Source: Cyprinodon diabolis
Lineage: Eukaryota > Chordata > Actinopteri > Cyprinodontiformes > Cyprinodontidae
Reading direction: 5' to 3'
Assembly: GCA_030533445.1 (NCBI GenBank)
Contig: CM060076.1
Span: 24,662,603-24,726,602 of the forward strand
DNA: 64,000 nucleotides
Shown piece after piece: positions 48,600 through 60,000 of the stretch (within the stretch, counting starts at the first letter, position 1; each line of letters begins with the position of its first letter). The notes under the pieces are model-generated. The model was not told the origin of the DNA. It saw nothing but the letters and a program-made list of their open reading frames with translations, and ran no database searches. Made by a program: the position numbers and the translations under genes.

Positions 48600-48883
48600 G
48601 TGAAGCAGCTGGCCCTTCAGTGCTTCAGGTGATGTCTAAATAAACCAGGTGAAACTAAAATATTTCCAGATGAGGAGTTCTGGGTGGAGAATATTGACAG
48701 ACAAAAACATTTTTTAATCTTATATATATTACATATATATATTGTATTTTTACAATTTTGGCACATTTTACATTTATATTATGTTTTAGAGTCTCTATAC
48801 TCCAGTTAATGATAAATCACTTACTAAATTAGTTGACAATTATTGAAATAATCAATTAATACGATTCATTTTTTCAGCCCCAG
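48600..48883. mobile_element. Partial hAT element ('aatcgatta' type), right end
   Basis: Ends 'attcattttttcagcccc', preceded by 'ttagttgacaattattg'. It shares phrases such as 'gaggagttctgg' and 'atattgacagacaaa' with the element at 53807-54175. The left terminus was not found. Confidence 0.5.
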
Positions 48884-49369
48884 ATAAAATACATGAATTG
48901 GGTTACACAGAGTAACTACAGCCCAGATGTTCAACTTTTATAGTGAAGTTAATATCTTAATGAATGTATTATTTTACTTGATACAGAGAGAGCATAGTAG
49001 ATAAAAATATAAGAGTGGAGTTTAACTCTGCACAATTCTATATCTTCAAAAGAAAATACTATATTTACCTTCTCTCTTAGTCGTTCAAATGAAACCATTT
49101 TCAAAGTGGAAAACAGTCCTAATTCCACATTCATCAGAGCCGGTGATACTTCAAACATTAATAAACAGCATCTAATGAGTGTAGTGCTTAAATTTTTTTT
49201 ATTTATGTAGCAAAATTATGCTTTTCTCTTTTAACAATAAATTCCACTTATCAGTACAGATGCTCACTTCGAGCATAAAAAAGGGCATGCATATTGCATA
49301 GCACCAATGACACCCGACCAATAGTGTCCCTACCAAAGTTCAAATCAAACCTACGCCCTTGATTCACAT

Positions 49370-52026
49370 CACACAGTATAATGCATGTGATCCACCATTT
49401 GCATCATATGTTGCTGCTTCTCTCCAGCCTTTTTTAGGCTAAACATGGGACCATTTCTCTTGTCTTTGTTACTCTTTGTATTTATCATTATTCATGCTTT
49501 TTTATCTAAAGAAATAGGTTTAGCGCTGCCTGGTAGTGGATAACAGGATTGGAAATTATGTTTTAGCCATGCTAGATTTTTGTTGTTTGTTTTGTTGACT
49601 ACTACCACTTTAAATATTGTTCTTGTTTTTGTTCTCCCTCTCTCTGAATATGCCATGGCGAGGTCAACAGGAGGTGGAACAGTGTGGAGCTGTCTCCTGA
49701 CTCTTTATGAAGCTGTACAAACAGCTGAGGCAGAAACAAAATAAAACTGCAGTGCAGATGTGGTCCAAAAGGTACAGAAGCATGTGCATTAATAATGATT
49801 AAAAAATAATAATGCTGTGAAACGGAGGTTGCAACTTTAACTTTGACAGATCTAATTGCGCTTATTTCAACATTTGTGTTGATAAGCTGTTTTCAATTCA
49901 TACACTTATTTAACGACTGTTAAAGTATTATCTGTATTATCAATAAAACTATTGATCAATATGTCAATAGACAGATCTGTAAAAAATATCACCCATTTAT
50001 CTGTCACATATTGGTATGGCATTGAGAGGAGTATGAGTATTTCTCCACAGAAGATGAAAAATCATATGATTACAGAATGGTCATTTTCTTTTAGCCCCAC
50101 TTCCTCTTGGAAAACTATCCCAATTATTCCATGTTTAATAGCACATCGACATGCTGCTTATTTTGAGTAATGCAGTCAATATATTCCTGACAGATGAGGC
50201 TTGTTTGGATTGTGTAAGCGGTGAGAAAGCACAGCTGAACTCATTCGTTTCACATGGAGGAACGGAGCCAGGGGATCGGTTGGTCATCTGTTTCACTCCT
50301 CCCCGAGTTTGTTTCCAAAGCTAATAAATCAAGACAGATTGAAGCTACAACCCACCGGGAAAATACCATTTAATTCAGAGCAGATAAAAACAAAGACATA
50401 GTTTTCCTTCTTAGCCTTCTCTTCCCTTCACTTGGAAGTAGAGTTTATATACTTAATAAGATCATAACATTAATATTGGGGTTTGTTTGGTTGAATGCTG
50501 GTATTATTTTTAAAGAAAGACAAATGTGGCACATAGTAATATTCTCATCTGCAGAAAAGTTGGAGTAAATAAGCAGATACAGGTGTTGTATTGTTTTTTT
50601 AAGCACAAGAGAAATCTTTAGAATATTGTTTGTAGTTGGCTTTGCTTACTTGTTCTTCCATGCTTTAACTATTTTTGTCACATTGTTGACAGACATTGAG
50701 AAATAAAAAAAAAATAATAATTTAAATTTTGAAACCTTTCAAGTCAGCGCCCTTTGTTCATCTGCTGAAATGGAATGAGATCTAGTTAGCTCACAGTGCT
50801 TATAATACATTTGTTTACAGCTACATTCTTCCCTCCTTGTTAATCCGGCTTTGTTTTTACACCAAAATCTTTTGAATAAAAACCAATATTCTGATATTTT
50901 TTAACAAAAACTCCATATCACAAATGTACAAATCCAAGTCAATATCAGAGTGGGTTCCTACTGTAAAAAGACATCTCTATACCTTCTTGGTCACATGCTA
51001 TGTTGTAAAACTTCCTGTGTATTTTAAAATGAATCAAACCTGCAAACATTTTCTTAATTTTAATTTTTTTTGTGCAACACATAAATTGTCAATTTACAAG
51101 AGACATGTAGACAGCTGCTTAAGACACTCATGGGTACAGTTTATTGACAAAAAAAAACATTGATTTGGGGCTGTCATTCTTTAAAACAATTCACTGACAT
51201 GGACAATATTTTACAGCACAATTAATTTTCTTAGCAAGCTTTCTTTTAACCTGCAGGGCGGGGCTTAGTGTGGTCTAAGTGGTAGTATTGGTATTATCAA
51301 AATAAAAGCATGTGAAGACTGATGAGGCTCCTTCTCTCTATCCCAAAAAACTTTGGCTTATTTTTCTAACCAAAGTTGGGCTAGAACTACAACACCAACC
51401 AACACCATAAATTCAGATCTATATTTTTAGACCATACTGTCTACAGTTACCATTTGGCAAACTGTACCTGCAACCATTAATTGAGCAAAGTTTCCAGGCC
51501 TAGAGTAAAACTGGTTGCACTTTTACCAACTAAGTGCACTGATTAAATTGAAGAAAATATACAGTATCATTACACAACTGTAATGTCAAATTTTTATATG
51601 TATCAAAAAGAGAGGTACTGCATTGATAAGGGCCAAAACTATAGGGTTGGTTAGACTATGTTAGTTTTTTTTTTTTTTTTTTTTTTTACACCAAATTAGA
51701 GTTAAAGTTACTTTACTGATACTATTTCACTTATTTTACTTTGTAATAGATGTTGTAATCTTAATCGGACATTAGGGCTGACCAATAAAACACTAAAACT
51801 ATGTAGTATCATGACTGATACCTGATCAACGTCAATAGAAAAAATGTCCAGTAGCATTCAGAGGGATGCAGGCAGAGGAAAGGATTTAGCTTCTCAACTA
51901 TTCATAGCGAAACTAAGCAAGTTTGGGTTAGGGCTGACCTCTTTTAGGAGGTTACATTCAAATACAGTTACATTTAGATTTAGCTTTTTTTCCCCATGAC
52001 CTTATTTCAAATAAGTAAAAAAAAAA
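49370..52026. other. Unassigned AT-rich non-coding stretch
   Basis: No gene supported. Contains a T23 run at 51665-51687. Confidence 0.5.
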
Positions 52027-52028
52027 TA

Positions 52029-52228
52029 CAGTGGGGCAAAAAAGTATTTAGTCAGCCACCAATAGTGCAAGTTCTGCCACTTTAAAAGATGAGAGAGGCC
52101 GGTAATTTTCATCATAGATATACCTCAACTATGAGAGACAAAATGAGAAAAAAAAATCCAGAAAATCACATTGTCTGATTTTTAAATAATTTATTTGCAA
52201 AATATGGTGGAAAATAAGTATTTGGTCA
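52029..52228. repeat. Left inverted repeat of the Tc1-like element
   Basis: Tip 'cagtggggcaaaaaagt'; inner repeated site near 52211-52228. Pairs with 53425-53625. Confidence 0.93.
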
Positions 52229-52244
52229 ATAACAAAAGTTCATC

Positions 52245-53258
52245 TCAATACTTTGTTATATACCCTTTGTTGGCAATGACAGAGATCAAACGTTTTCTGT
52301 AAGTCTTCACAAGGTTTTCACACACTGTTTTGGCCCATTCCTCCATGCAGATCTCCTCTAGAGCAGTGATGTTCTGGGGCTGTCGCTGGGCAACACGGAC
52401 TTTCAATTCCCTCCAAAGATTTTCTATGGGGTTGAGATCTGGAGACTGGCTAGGCCACTCCAGGACCTTGAAATGCTTCTTACGAAGCCACTCCTTCGTT
52501 ACCCGGGCGGTGTGTTTGGGATCATTGTCATGCTGAAAGACCCAGCCACGTTTCATCTTCAATGCCCTTGTTGATGGAAGGAGGTTTTCACTCAGAATTT
52601 GACGATACACGGCCCCATTAATTCTTTCCTTCACACGGATCAGTCGTCCTGGTCCCTTAGCAGAAAAACAGCCCCAAAGCATGATGTTTCCACCCCCATG
52701 CTTCACTGTAGGTATGGTGTTCTTTGGATGCAAGTCAGCATTCTCTCTCCTCCAAACACGACGAGTAGAGTTTTTACCAAAAAGTTCTAGTTTGGTTTCA
52801 TCTGACCATATGATATTCTCCCAGTCATCGTCTGGATCATCCAAATGCTCTCTAGCAAACTTGAGACGGGCCTTGACATGTACTGGCTTAAGCAGGGGGA
52901 CACGTCTGGCACTGCAGGATTTGAGTCCCTGGCGGCGTAGTGTGTTACTGATGGCAGCCTTTGTTACTCTGGTCCCAGCTCTCTGCAGGTCATTCACTAG
53001 GTCCCCCCGTGTGGTTCTGGGATTTTTACTCACCGTTCTTGTGATCATTTTGACCCCACGGGGTGAGATCTTGCGTGGAGCCCCAGATCGAGGAAGATTA
53101 TCAGTGGTCTTGTATGTTTTCCATTTTCTAATAATTGATGCCACAGTTGATTTCTTCACACCAAGCTGTTTACCTATTGCAGATTCAGACTTCCCAGCCT
53201 GGTGCAGGTCTATAATTTTGTTTCGGGTGTCCTTTGACAGCTCTCTAGTTTTGGCCAT
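52245..53258 (-). CDS. Tc1-like transposase (DD34E), intact
   Basis: A 337-residue frame starting [10 protein letters not shown], the usual length for Tc1 transposases (about 340). N-terminal paired-like DNA-binding domain: a first helix-turn-helix (about 7-50), a GRPR-like hinge 'LPRSGAPRK' (55-63) and a second helix-turn-helix (about 67-110). Catalytic triad: Asp153 in IIWSDETK, Asp244 in FQHDNDPKH and Glu279 in [10 protein letters not shown], giving the DD34E spacing typical of Tc1. The conserved glycine-rich box '[14 protein letters not shown]' (186-199) is present. No stops or frameshifts. The enzyme would cut and paste the element at TA sites in the nucleus. The start codon is the only Met near the expected N-terminus. 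The 198-codon plus-strand frame across it is a shadow. Confidence 0.96.
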   Translation of the reverse strand: MAKTRELSKDTRNKIIDLHQAGKSESAIGKQLGVKKSTVASIIRKWKTYKTTDNLPRSGAPRKISPRGVKMITRTVSKNPRTTRGDLVNDLQRAGTRVTKAAISNTLRRQGLKSCSARRVPLLKPVHVKARLKFAREHLDDPDDDWENIIWSDETKLELFGKNSTRRVWRRENADLHPKNTIPTVKHGGGNIMLWGCFSAKGPGRLIRVKERINGAVYRQILSENLLPSTRALKMKRGWVFQHDNDPKHTARVTKEWLRKKHFKVLEWPSQSPDLNPIENLWRELKVRVAQRQPQNITALEEICMEEWAKTVCENLVKTYRKRLISVIANKGYITKY

Positions 53259-53424
53259 GGTGGAGTTTAGAGTGTGACTGTTTGAGGTTGTGGACAGGTG
53301 TCTTTTATACTGATAACGGGTTCAAACAGGTGCCATTAATGAAGGTAACGAGTGGAGCACAGAGGAGCCTCTTATAGAAGAAGTTACAGGTCTGTGAGAG
53401 CCAGAAATCTTGCTTGTTTGTAAC

Positions 53425-53625
53425 TGACCAAATACTTATTTTCCACCATATTTTGCAAATAAATTAGTTAAAAATCAGACAATGTGATATTCTGGATTTT
53501 TTTTTGCACATTTTGTCTCTCATAGTTGAGGTATATCTATGATAAAAATTACCGGCCTCTCTCATCTTTTTGAGTGGGAGAACTTGCACTATTGGTGGCT
53601 GACTAAATACTTTTTTGCCCCACTG
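53425..53625. repeat. Right inverted repeat of the Tc1-like element
   Basis: Inverse of 52029-52228, beginning 'tgaccaaatacttatttt' on the plus strand and closing 'ttttttgccccactg'. Confidence 0.93.
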
Positions 53626-53651
53626 TATATATATATTTAATTATGTATATC

Positions 53652-54755
53652 TACCATGATCTTGGAGCTGTTTTCTAGTCTGATTACTCATTTCACTCAC
53701 CTGCTTAACTCCGCCCAATTCTCATTACCACTCATCTGATCCCCCTGCTTCAGCCTTTATTTAACCAGCCTTCAGACTAGTCATCATAGCCAGATTATTC
53801 GAGAGGTACAGCTGCAACTAAGGATTATTTTACAAATCCATTAATCTGTTTATTATTTTTTTAATTAATAATCAGATTGCAAAAGGTTCCTTGAAGAAGA
53901 ATTTTTGCAAATTTAAACCAAGTGAAATAATGCTTTTCCAACTGAGGAGTTCTGGATAGAAATATTGACAGACAAAGAAGATTGTTATCTTAAATGTTAA
54001 ATGTTTACAGATTTTTTTTTACAATTTTGGTATAGTTCCTGCTCTAAGTGGGTCGCTTTACCAGGTAAAGGCACATTTTAGATTCAGTATACTCCAATTA
54101 AGGATTAATCTATTACTAAATTAGTTGACGATTATTTCAATAATCGAATAAACAGAATTAATTGTTTCAGCCCTAGTTCCTTTATTTCTGATTCCCTGAT
54201 CCTGAACCTTTCTGCCTCTAGACCTCCGAGCCTGCCTGTTCCCGTTCTTATCTATTTGCTTGACCTGTCTTCGGTCTCCTGCTGGATATCTGCCTGTCTG
54301 TTAACAAAACCTGGAACTGTTTCCCGACTCCATTCTGGATTTCCCTTTGGCACCCCTTTGGACCTCTAATCTCCTGGCTCTGACTACCGAGCACCTCTTT
54401 GACACCGGCTTTGGCTTCACCCCCTGGATTATCCTGCCTTTATTCTTCTGCTTGGGACTTAATCTCCTGTCTGTCCTCTGACCTCCAAGAGATCAGCAAC
54501 TGGTACTCTCTGGGCCACATCTTGTTGCCAGCATACCAGCTAGAACCTGTCATCCCCTAGGCTCGGATTGAACTCTAAGACCAGGTTAGTGACTCACATT
54601 TTCGGTATTATCCACCTCCAGATAGATGTGGTCACTGTTCTGAAGTCTCCTCCTGCAGAGGTTCCTGCCTTAGATTCCAGTGTTGCTGAGACCTTTTCAT
54701 AAATCTAAATGTCTTTCCACCTCGAATACTGGGTCCTTTTGTTCTGAGCCTGACA
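53652..54755 (+). mobile_element. Solo LTR, Gypsy-like family (copy E), interrupted by a hAT
   Basis: Starts 'taccatgatcttggag' (family consensus starts tgtcatgat, so the tip is mutated), carries 'cctttatttaaccagcc' and ends 'ttctgagcctgaca'. The flanks 'atatc' (53647-53651) and 'gatatc' (54756-54761) match if one base was inserted, so the duplication is probable but not perfect. A 369-bp hAT (53807-54175) sits in the first third. Without it the LTR is about 735 bp. Confidence 0.75.
53807..54175. mobile_element. Short non-autonomous hAT ('tagggctgcaac' type) inside LTR copy E
   Basis: Left end 'tacagctgcaactaagg' and right end 'aattgtttcagcccta' correspond to the well-known fish hAT terminus 'tagggctgcaac', with two mutations on the left. 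No matching 8-bp duplication could be read. Related sequence at 48600-48883. Confidence 0.7.
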
Positions 54756-54771
54756 GATATCACCTGACATG

Positions 54772-56240
54772 TAGTGTTAATTTCGTTAACGAAAACTAAA
54801 CGAAAATATTTTCGTTAACGCACATTTTTCACCGAACGAAAACTAGACGAGACGAGACGAAAATCCCCACTAATAAACAATAACTGGGAGTAAATCATAA
54901 ATAATTTTCGTGGACGAACAAAGAAGAGACGAAAATTATATATTATTATTTTATGTTTTTTTCAAATCCTGTCTCGTCTCCTCCTCCGCCTCCTCCTTGT
55001 CAGCTCCCACACACCCACTTTCAAACCTGGAGCAGACAGACATTTTAGGTAATCTAGGAGCTGCAAGTGAACTATTGTTAACACAAAACACCTCGGCAGC
55101 TACACATGTATGCTAAATGCTAAAACGAACTGAAACTATTTATCAGGATAAGACAAAAAAGAAATTATTTGCCACACATAATTCAGAACAACTTTAACCT
55201 AGATTTTCATATACAAAATAGTCATTGCTAGGGGAACCACTGCAGGGATGTCTTTATTTGGTGACATAAAATGCTGCTCTGTTTATCTGCGTATTACTAT
55301 TACAAGGACATTTGATTTGAATTGGCATCAATATTAATACAACCAAAATGCATGCACACATAAAAATGTCTGCAATTTATTCCTGCATAAAATGATAGTT
55401 AGGTTGTTTGTATGAGTTTGAAATGGATTGCCAAATGTAGTTTTTACAGAGACTTAGTTTTTTATAAGGAAAAAGAGACCTATATGCTACTTATACACTT
55501 ATAATTCCTGTTATGCTGTGCATCTATCCTGACATTGTATTAATTTCTGTTCCAGATTGAAGATACACCACCACCAACAACAACCTACCAGCCACCCAGA
55601 AACAATGACAGGCCAGCTAAAGCTGGAAGGAAAGCACTTTTGTTGTATCACTTGGAGTTTTGTTTTTTAACAACATTGACCTCAAATCTATTTATTTTAT
55701 TATTCTATGTAAACTAGCTTTAAACAGCCAGCACTTGTGTAAAGTTCATAAGACACTTTATTTTATTTATTTGTTTCCTTTGTCAGGTGTATTTTATTTG
55801 TTTTAATGCAAGCATTTGTGTTTGTGTCTTTGAACCTTAACAATGTTCAAAATAAATATGCAAATATTGTCAGAACATCTTCCATGTCTGCATGTGTTCC
55901 TTAAAATTGTGTTTTTTATCAAAAAGATGAGAGAAAATGTTGAAATAATTTTAGGAAATCTTAAACGTTATCTGCTGACAAAAAAGTAAAAGGTTAAAAT
56001 TATGTCCTGACTAAAACTAGACTAAAATGTTGACAGTTTTTGTTGACTAAAACTAAACTAATAAAATTATGTTTTCTTGGACTAAAATAAAGACTAAAAT
56101 GCTCTGACTTATAGTCGACTAAAACTAGACTAAATAAAAATGCGATGATGTCGACTAAATGTGATAAAAACTAACAAACGATGCTGAAACTGGACTAAGA
56201 CTAAAACTAAATTTAAAAATGGCTGCTAAAATTAACACTA
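54772..56240. mobile_element. Non-autonomous hAT with actaaaact subterminal repeats
   Basis: Ends 'tagtgttaatttcgtt' (54772) and 'ctaaaattaacacta' (ending 56240), flanked by 8-bp sequences differing at one base: 'ctgacatg' (54764-54771) and 'ctgaaatg' (56241-56248). The left arm has 'aacgaaaacta' and 'gacgaga' repeats, and the right arm (about 56005-56220) repeats 'gactaaaacta' many times. A poly(A) signal 'aataaa' near 55850 and an AT-rich 3'-UTR-like stretch suggest a former gene, but no transposase domain remains. Confidence 0.85.
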
Positions 56241-56248
56241 CTGAAATG

Positions 56249-57183
56249 AAAGAATTACATCATGATACATTTTTCAGCTGTATCACACAGCCCAAGTGAA
56301 AATACCTTAAGCAAATATTTTAGTTAGTCTTAGGTAAACTTGTTGGTTGTGTTAAGGTTTATACTGTTGTTACTGTTGATGACATGCATTTTAAATTCAC
56401 CCACTCTTCAACTGCCCTAAGCTAAACTGCTAATATACTTTTCAGCCTACAAATGTTGGGTGACCAAAGCACCTGAAATTTGTTTTTGGGTTATATTTTT
56501 TTATTAGAGTGTCTTAGAAATCTAATTAAAAATTCAGAACATCATGAATGAATAGTTTTTGTATTTATTTATGTAAGAAAATTTTGTAAATAAGAAAGAA
56601 AATCACAAAAATATTCAAGGTGCAACAACAACTTCATGATAGACAAACTCATGCTTTCAATTGTTATTGTCTTTTAAGTTAAACCATAATAAATACACAA
56701 TTGTTAAAACTTCTATTAATAGGAACTCAATGTACTAAGCCAGTGTCCTACCAAACCAAATCCATTTTATTTGTTCACTTAACCAAAGTTTCTCATTAAA
56801 AAATAGTTTTTGGTGAAAACATAACCCTATCTACCTGTCTTACACAAACAAAAATAAAACTTAAATCGTATTTTCTTCGCTGTGTTATGAAGAAAGATTG
56901 AGGCCTAACTTTTGGGGGAAGGAAAGTAAACAAATGATCTCAGATGAAGGGATTTAGGACCCCTCTGTGTTTTTGTGAAATATTACACACCTGATTCAAT
57001 ATGACAAAGCTATCATTCAGCAAGACTAGAAGACACATTGTTCTGCACACACACTTACACACACCTACCAGATATACATTCGAAATATGCAGCTAATTTT
57101 CTATGCATTTCATATAGTAAATCACAGTTATGACTAACAGAATTAAACCGGACATAATGAATTAGAAAAAATACAATTATTTC
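56249..57183. other. Unassigned AT-rich stretch
   Basis: No features recognised. Confidence 0.5.
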
Positions 57184-57758
57184 TTAAAGGAATAGTACAC
57201 CCAAAACATGATTAGCCTTCATTTTCTACTCACCCCCATGCTGAACAAAACTCTGGAGTACTTTTTTGATATCTCAAATGCATCTGGAGATCTGGGAGGC
57301 TTCTTACTGTCTGCTGACATTCAAATAATGGAGGTCTATGGCGCCCGAGGCAGAAATGTCCATAAAAGTCCACAAAAAACGTGTCAATATTCCTCCATAC
57401 TGCTCGTCCAATGTATTCCAAGTGTCCTGAGTGGGTAGCGTCCATAATTTACTCGAAACGAAGTTATTTAGAATGTTTTTAGAGCATAAACAGTAGTGTA
57501 TTAGATTTCCTAAAAGCGCGCCCCTGCGAGTTCACGAGCCTACGGAAACCGCGGCAGACCAAACCAGATGAAAGTGCGCATTTTATGGACCTTTCTGCCT
57601 CTGGCGCCATGGACCTCCATTATTTGAATGTCAGCAGACAGCAAGAAGCCTCCCAGATCTCCAGATGCATTTGAGATATCAAAAAAGTACTCCAGAGTGT
57701 TGTTCAGCATGGGGGTGAGTAGAAAATGAAGGCTGTTTTGGGTGTACTATTCCTTTAA
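57184..57758. mobile_element. Foldback/long-TIR element, family F3 copy 2
   Basis: Same ends and arms as 13685-14416, bounded by TTAA. It shares the spacer through 'accaaaccagatgaaagtgc' but lacks the following segment of about 165 bases. The right arm is also missing a few bases ('ggctgttttggg' instead of 'ggctaatcatgttttggg'). Confidence 0.78.
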
Positions 57759-58519
57759 AACCACAATTCATACTTAAGGCTTTTGTGCATCTAATGAATC
57801 AGATGGTTAGGAATGTTTTCATTGTGAGCTTCATGCCCTTTTCAGGGGCAGATCCAGGATTTTTCTAAAGGCGGATGCGGCACCTAGGGGGAATATCAAG
57901 ACAATGTGAAGTGAAATTAGTGTTTCCCAACTGGGAGTACGCATACCCCTAGTATTTCAAGTTGTACATGAAAATATTTTGTTAGGTAGTAAAATAAAAT
58001 AGGGCTGGGATGTGTGGAAAAAAAAGAGGGCCCAATTGAAAAATTAAACAAGCTTTTATTAACCAAAATGTATGTTTTTCTTTGAATTCACCTTCTTCTG
58101 TGACACACATCAAAACCAAGCAGAGGAACAGACTGTATAGAACAGATGTAGAGAACAGTCTGGTATCAGCTGTTTTTAAAACTGAGCTATCGGAGCTCAT
58201 CAAAGCAGCTCAGGTGTCTTGATGAAAACAAAGTTAAACTAATTAAATCAGTCTGACCAATGGCGAAACGACACAACAATAGGCCCATAAGCAACATTAT
58301 CTAGGTGGGCCCCATATGAAGTACAACACGTGATAAAGGTTCAGGATATGGCGACAGTTCCATAAAGATACAATTATGCAATTCTCAGTAGTATATGATC
58401 ACACATCACACACGGAAAAATAGTGACTGCGCACCTTGAATGGAACCATTGGTGACAGCGCACCACCACATGTTACTGACATCCCAAGTTCCAAAAACTA
58501 ATTTTAGGGAGATGCTTAT

Positions 58520-58779
58520 CGAACCGCAACTAGACTATACTTTATCATATTAGCACAACAAGCCATCGGGCTACCTTCACAGCCCCCCTCCTCACCCACA
58601 ATCTTTCCATTCATCTCCCTGTCGCAATCTTCAATCACTGTAGCAGCAACGTCCACCTTTCCCTCTTCAGTTTTTTGAAAGAACATGTTTATTTTGGGAA
58701 GTTTTTTCTATTCTTCTAGCAGCTCTTCTTTCCTTTTTCTTTTCTGGAATCCGCTTAAGTACCTCTTTTTGGCATCCAT
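58520..58779 (-). pseudogene. N-terminal remnant of a Zaphod-like hAT transposase
   Basis: Starts MDAKKRYLSGFQKRKRKEE, the basic 'K-x-x-L-S-G-x-x-x-R-K' head of ZMYM-type hAT transposases. A TAG stop follows at codon 24, after which the same frame stays open for about 60 more codons, including 'KKLPKINMFFQKTEE' (the 'K-L-P-K-I-x-x-F-F' motif usual in this position) and an acidic stretch. No TTF finger or catalytic domain was seen further on. The frame identifies the element's group and orientation. Confidence 0.55.
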
Positions 58780-59190
58780 CGCCGCTAACACATTGTACGT
58801 AACAGTTATGGTTTTAATCTATGCTCTGGATTACCCATAATTCCAAGTCGTAGTGTAAAAAATAAAATACTCAAATACATCGTTCTTTTAAGGACTTTAT
58901 TGCGGTTTGACACATTATTATATGAGTGGGGGGTTTTTTTACCCCCATCTAATGAACTATACAGATCTTAACCTTAAGTACCACTGTGTGCTTTGCTGTT
59001 GGTGTCGTGTTTCAACGGCTCACCATCATGTTAAAATCTGGAGATGTTGGAGTATAAATATCGTCTGGTGCCATCAGCCATTTCAATCTAAAAAACTCAC
59101 AGAGAGAGAAAGATGCAATTAGAAGAGTTTATTGATACAATAGTTTGAACTTTCAGGCCTTGGCAGGAAACATAAACGCTGATTTATACT

Positions 59191-59710
59191 TTAAAGCTAC
59201 AGTGTGTAACTTTTAGCGACATCTAGCGGTCAGACTGCAGACTGCAGCAACATGAACATCTCCCCTCCACCGCTTCTCCCTCCCAACAGTACGGCGAGCG
59301 TTACGGGACAAAATGTCTTCCACGACGTCCGCATCACCTACCTTCTCAAGTGATGAGGTTTGTTTACATAGATAATTTCACAGATAGTATTTCATTAGTC
59401 TGTGTAGGGTATAGATTTCATGTAGACTTAAGATAATAAATATACCCGTTATTTTTTCTACATCGTTGTGACATTTTGGCGATCTCGCAATCACTAGTTT
59501 GTTGGCTCTGCGCTGCCGTAGCGCAAAGATGTCTGCCTCCATGGCTGCGAGACCCGCTCCTATGTAATTATAAATAAAGAATTCTAAGGCAACGCAAATA
59601 TTAAGGTTAAGAGGCTGAGCTCGTAGATGATGATAAAATAACATAGTTATGTATAATATATTACATTTCTGACTGTATATCCCTGTAATTATTACACACT
59701 GTAGCTTTAA
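59191..59710. mobile_element. 520-bp MITE with 19-bp inverted termini, nested
   Basis: Begins 'ttaaagctacagtgtgtaa' and ends with its exact inverse 'ttacacactgtagctttaa'. TTAA at both tips may be a piggyBac-type target or part of the repeat. The interior includes G+C-richer text ('gttggctctgcgctgccg') and no protein motifs. It interrupts the long-TIR element 57843-61038. Confidence 0.82.
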
Positions 59711-59877
59711 TGCAGATAAACTGATGTATGAGAATAAGGATATTTCCCCCGGGCCTGAAACTGGTGGTGGAGTTTAGATAGATGAAGTTTGGTTAATCCA
59801 TAGGAGCTGGTATACAGGGTGATGCTTGAGTTAGACGTCACTGAATGAACAAAGTTTGCATAAACTGTCCATGAACT

Positions 59878-60000
59878 GTCCATGAAGAGCAAGCATGAAG
59901 CGACTGTGGAGAGAAAAAACTCCCCTTTGGGAAGAAATCTCTGGCAGAACCAGGCTCAACGTGGCGGTCTTCTGCCGGACCGTTTAAAGTGACAGGGAAC
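59878..60000 (+). repeat. Fragment of the 'aagaaacctct..cagaaccaggct' repeat, copy 2
   Basis: 'gaagcgactgtggagag', 'aactcccctttgggaag' and 'tggcagaaccaggctcaac' correspond to the second half of the repeat at 12485-13040. Confidence 0.55.

Larger units (their letters stand above)
42288..49361. mobile_element. hAT-like element split by Gypsy element 2
   Basis: Ends 'catgggcgtaggtttg' (42288) and 'caaacctacgcccttg' (ending 49361) are inverse of each other and are flanked by a perfect 8-bp duplication 'attcacat' (42280-42287 and 49362-49369), 7 kb apart. Subtracting the Gypsy insertion (42597-47692 plus one 5-bp duplication) leaves about 1.97 kb. No transposase frame was recognised in the remaining arms. 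A partial copy of another hAT family lies inside it (48600-48883). Confidence 0.9.
52029..53625 (-). mobile_element. Full-length Tc1-like transposon with IR/DR-type inverted repeats
   Basis: Inserted at a TA (52027-52028 and 53626-53627). Inverted repeats of about 200 bp run 52029-52228 and 53425-53625 and differ at roughly ten positions plus small indels. Each repeat carries two copies of a site with core 'aagtatttrgtca', one at the tip (after 'cagtggggcaaaa') and one at the inner edge ('aaaataagtatttggtca'), the IR/DR arrangement known from Sleeping Beauty-type elements. One intact transposase gene lies between. All parts expected of an autonomous element are present; whether it is active cannot be seen. 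Confidence 0.95.

Noticed and set aside
52681..53277. 198-codon plus-strand open frame
   Set aside because: Antisense shadow of the intact Tc1 transposase.
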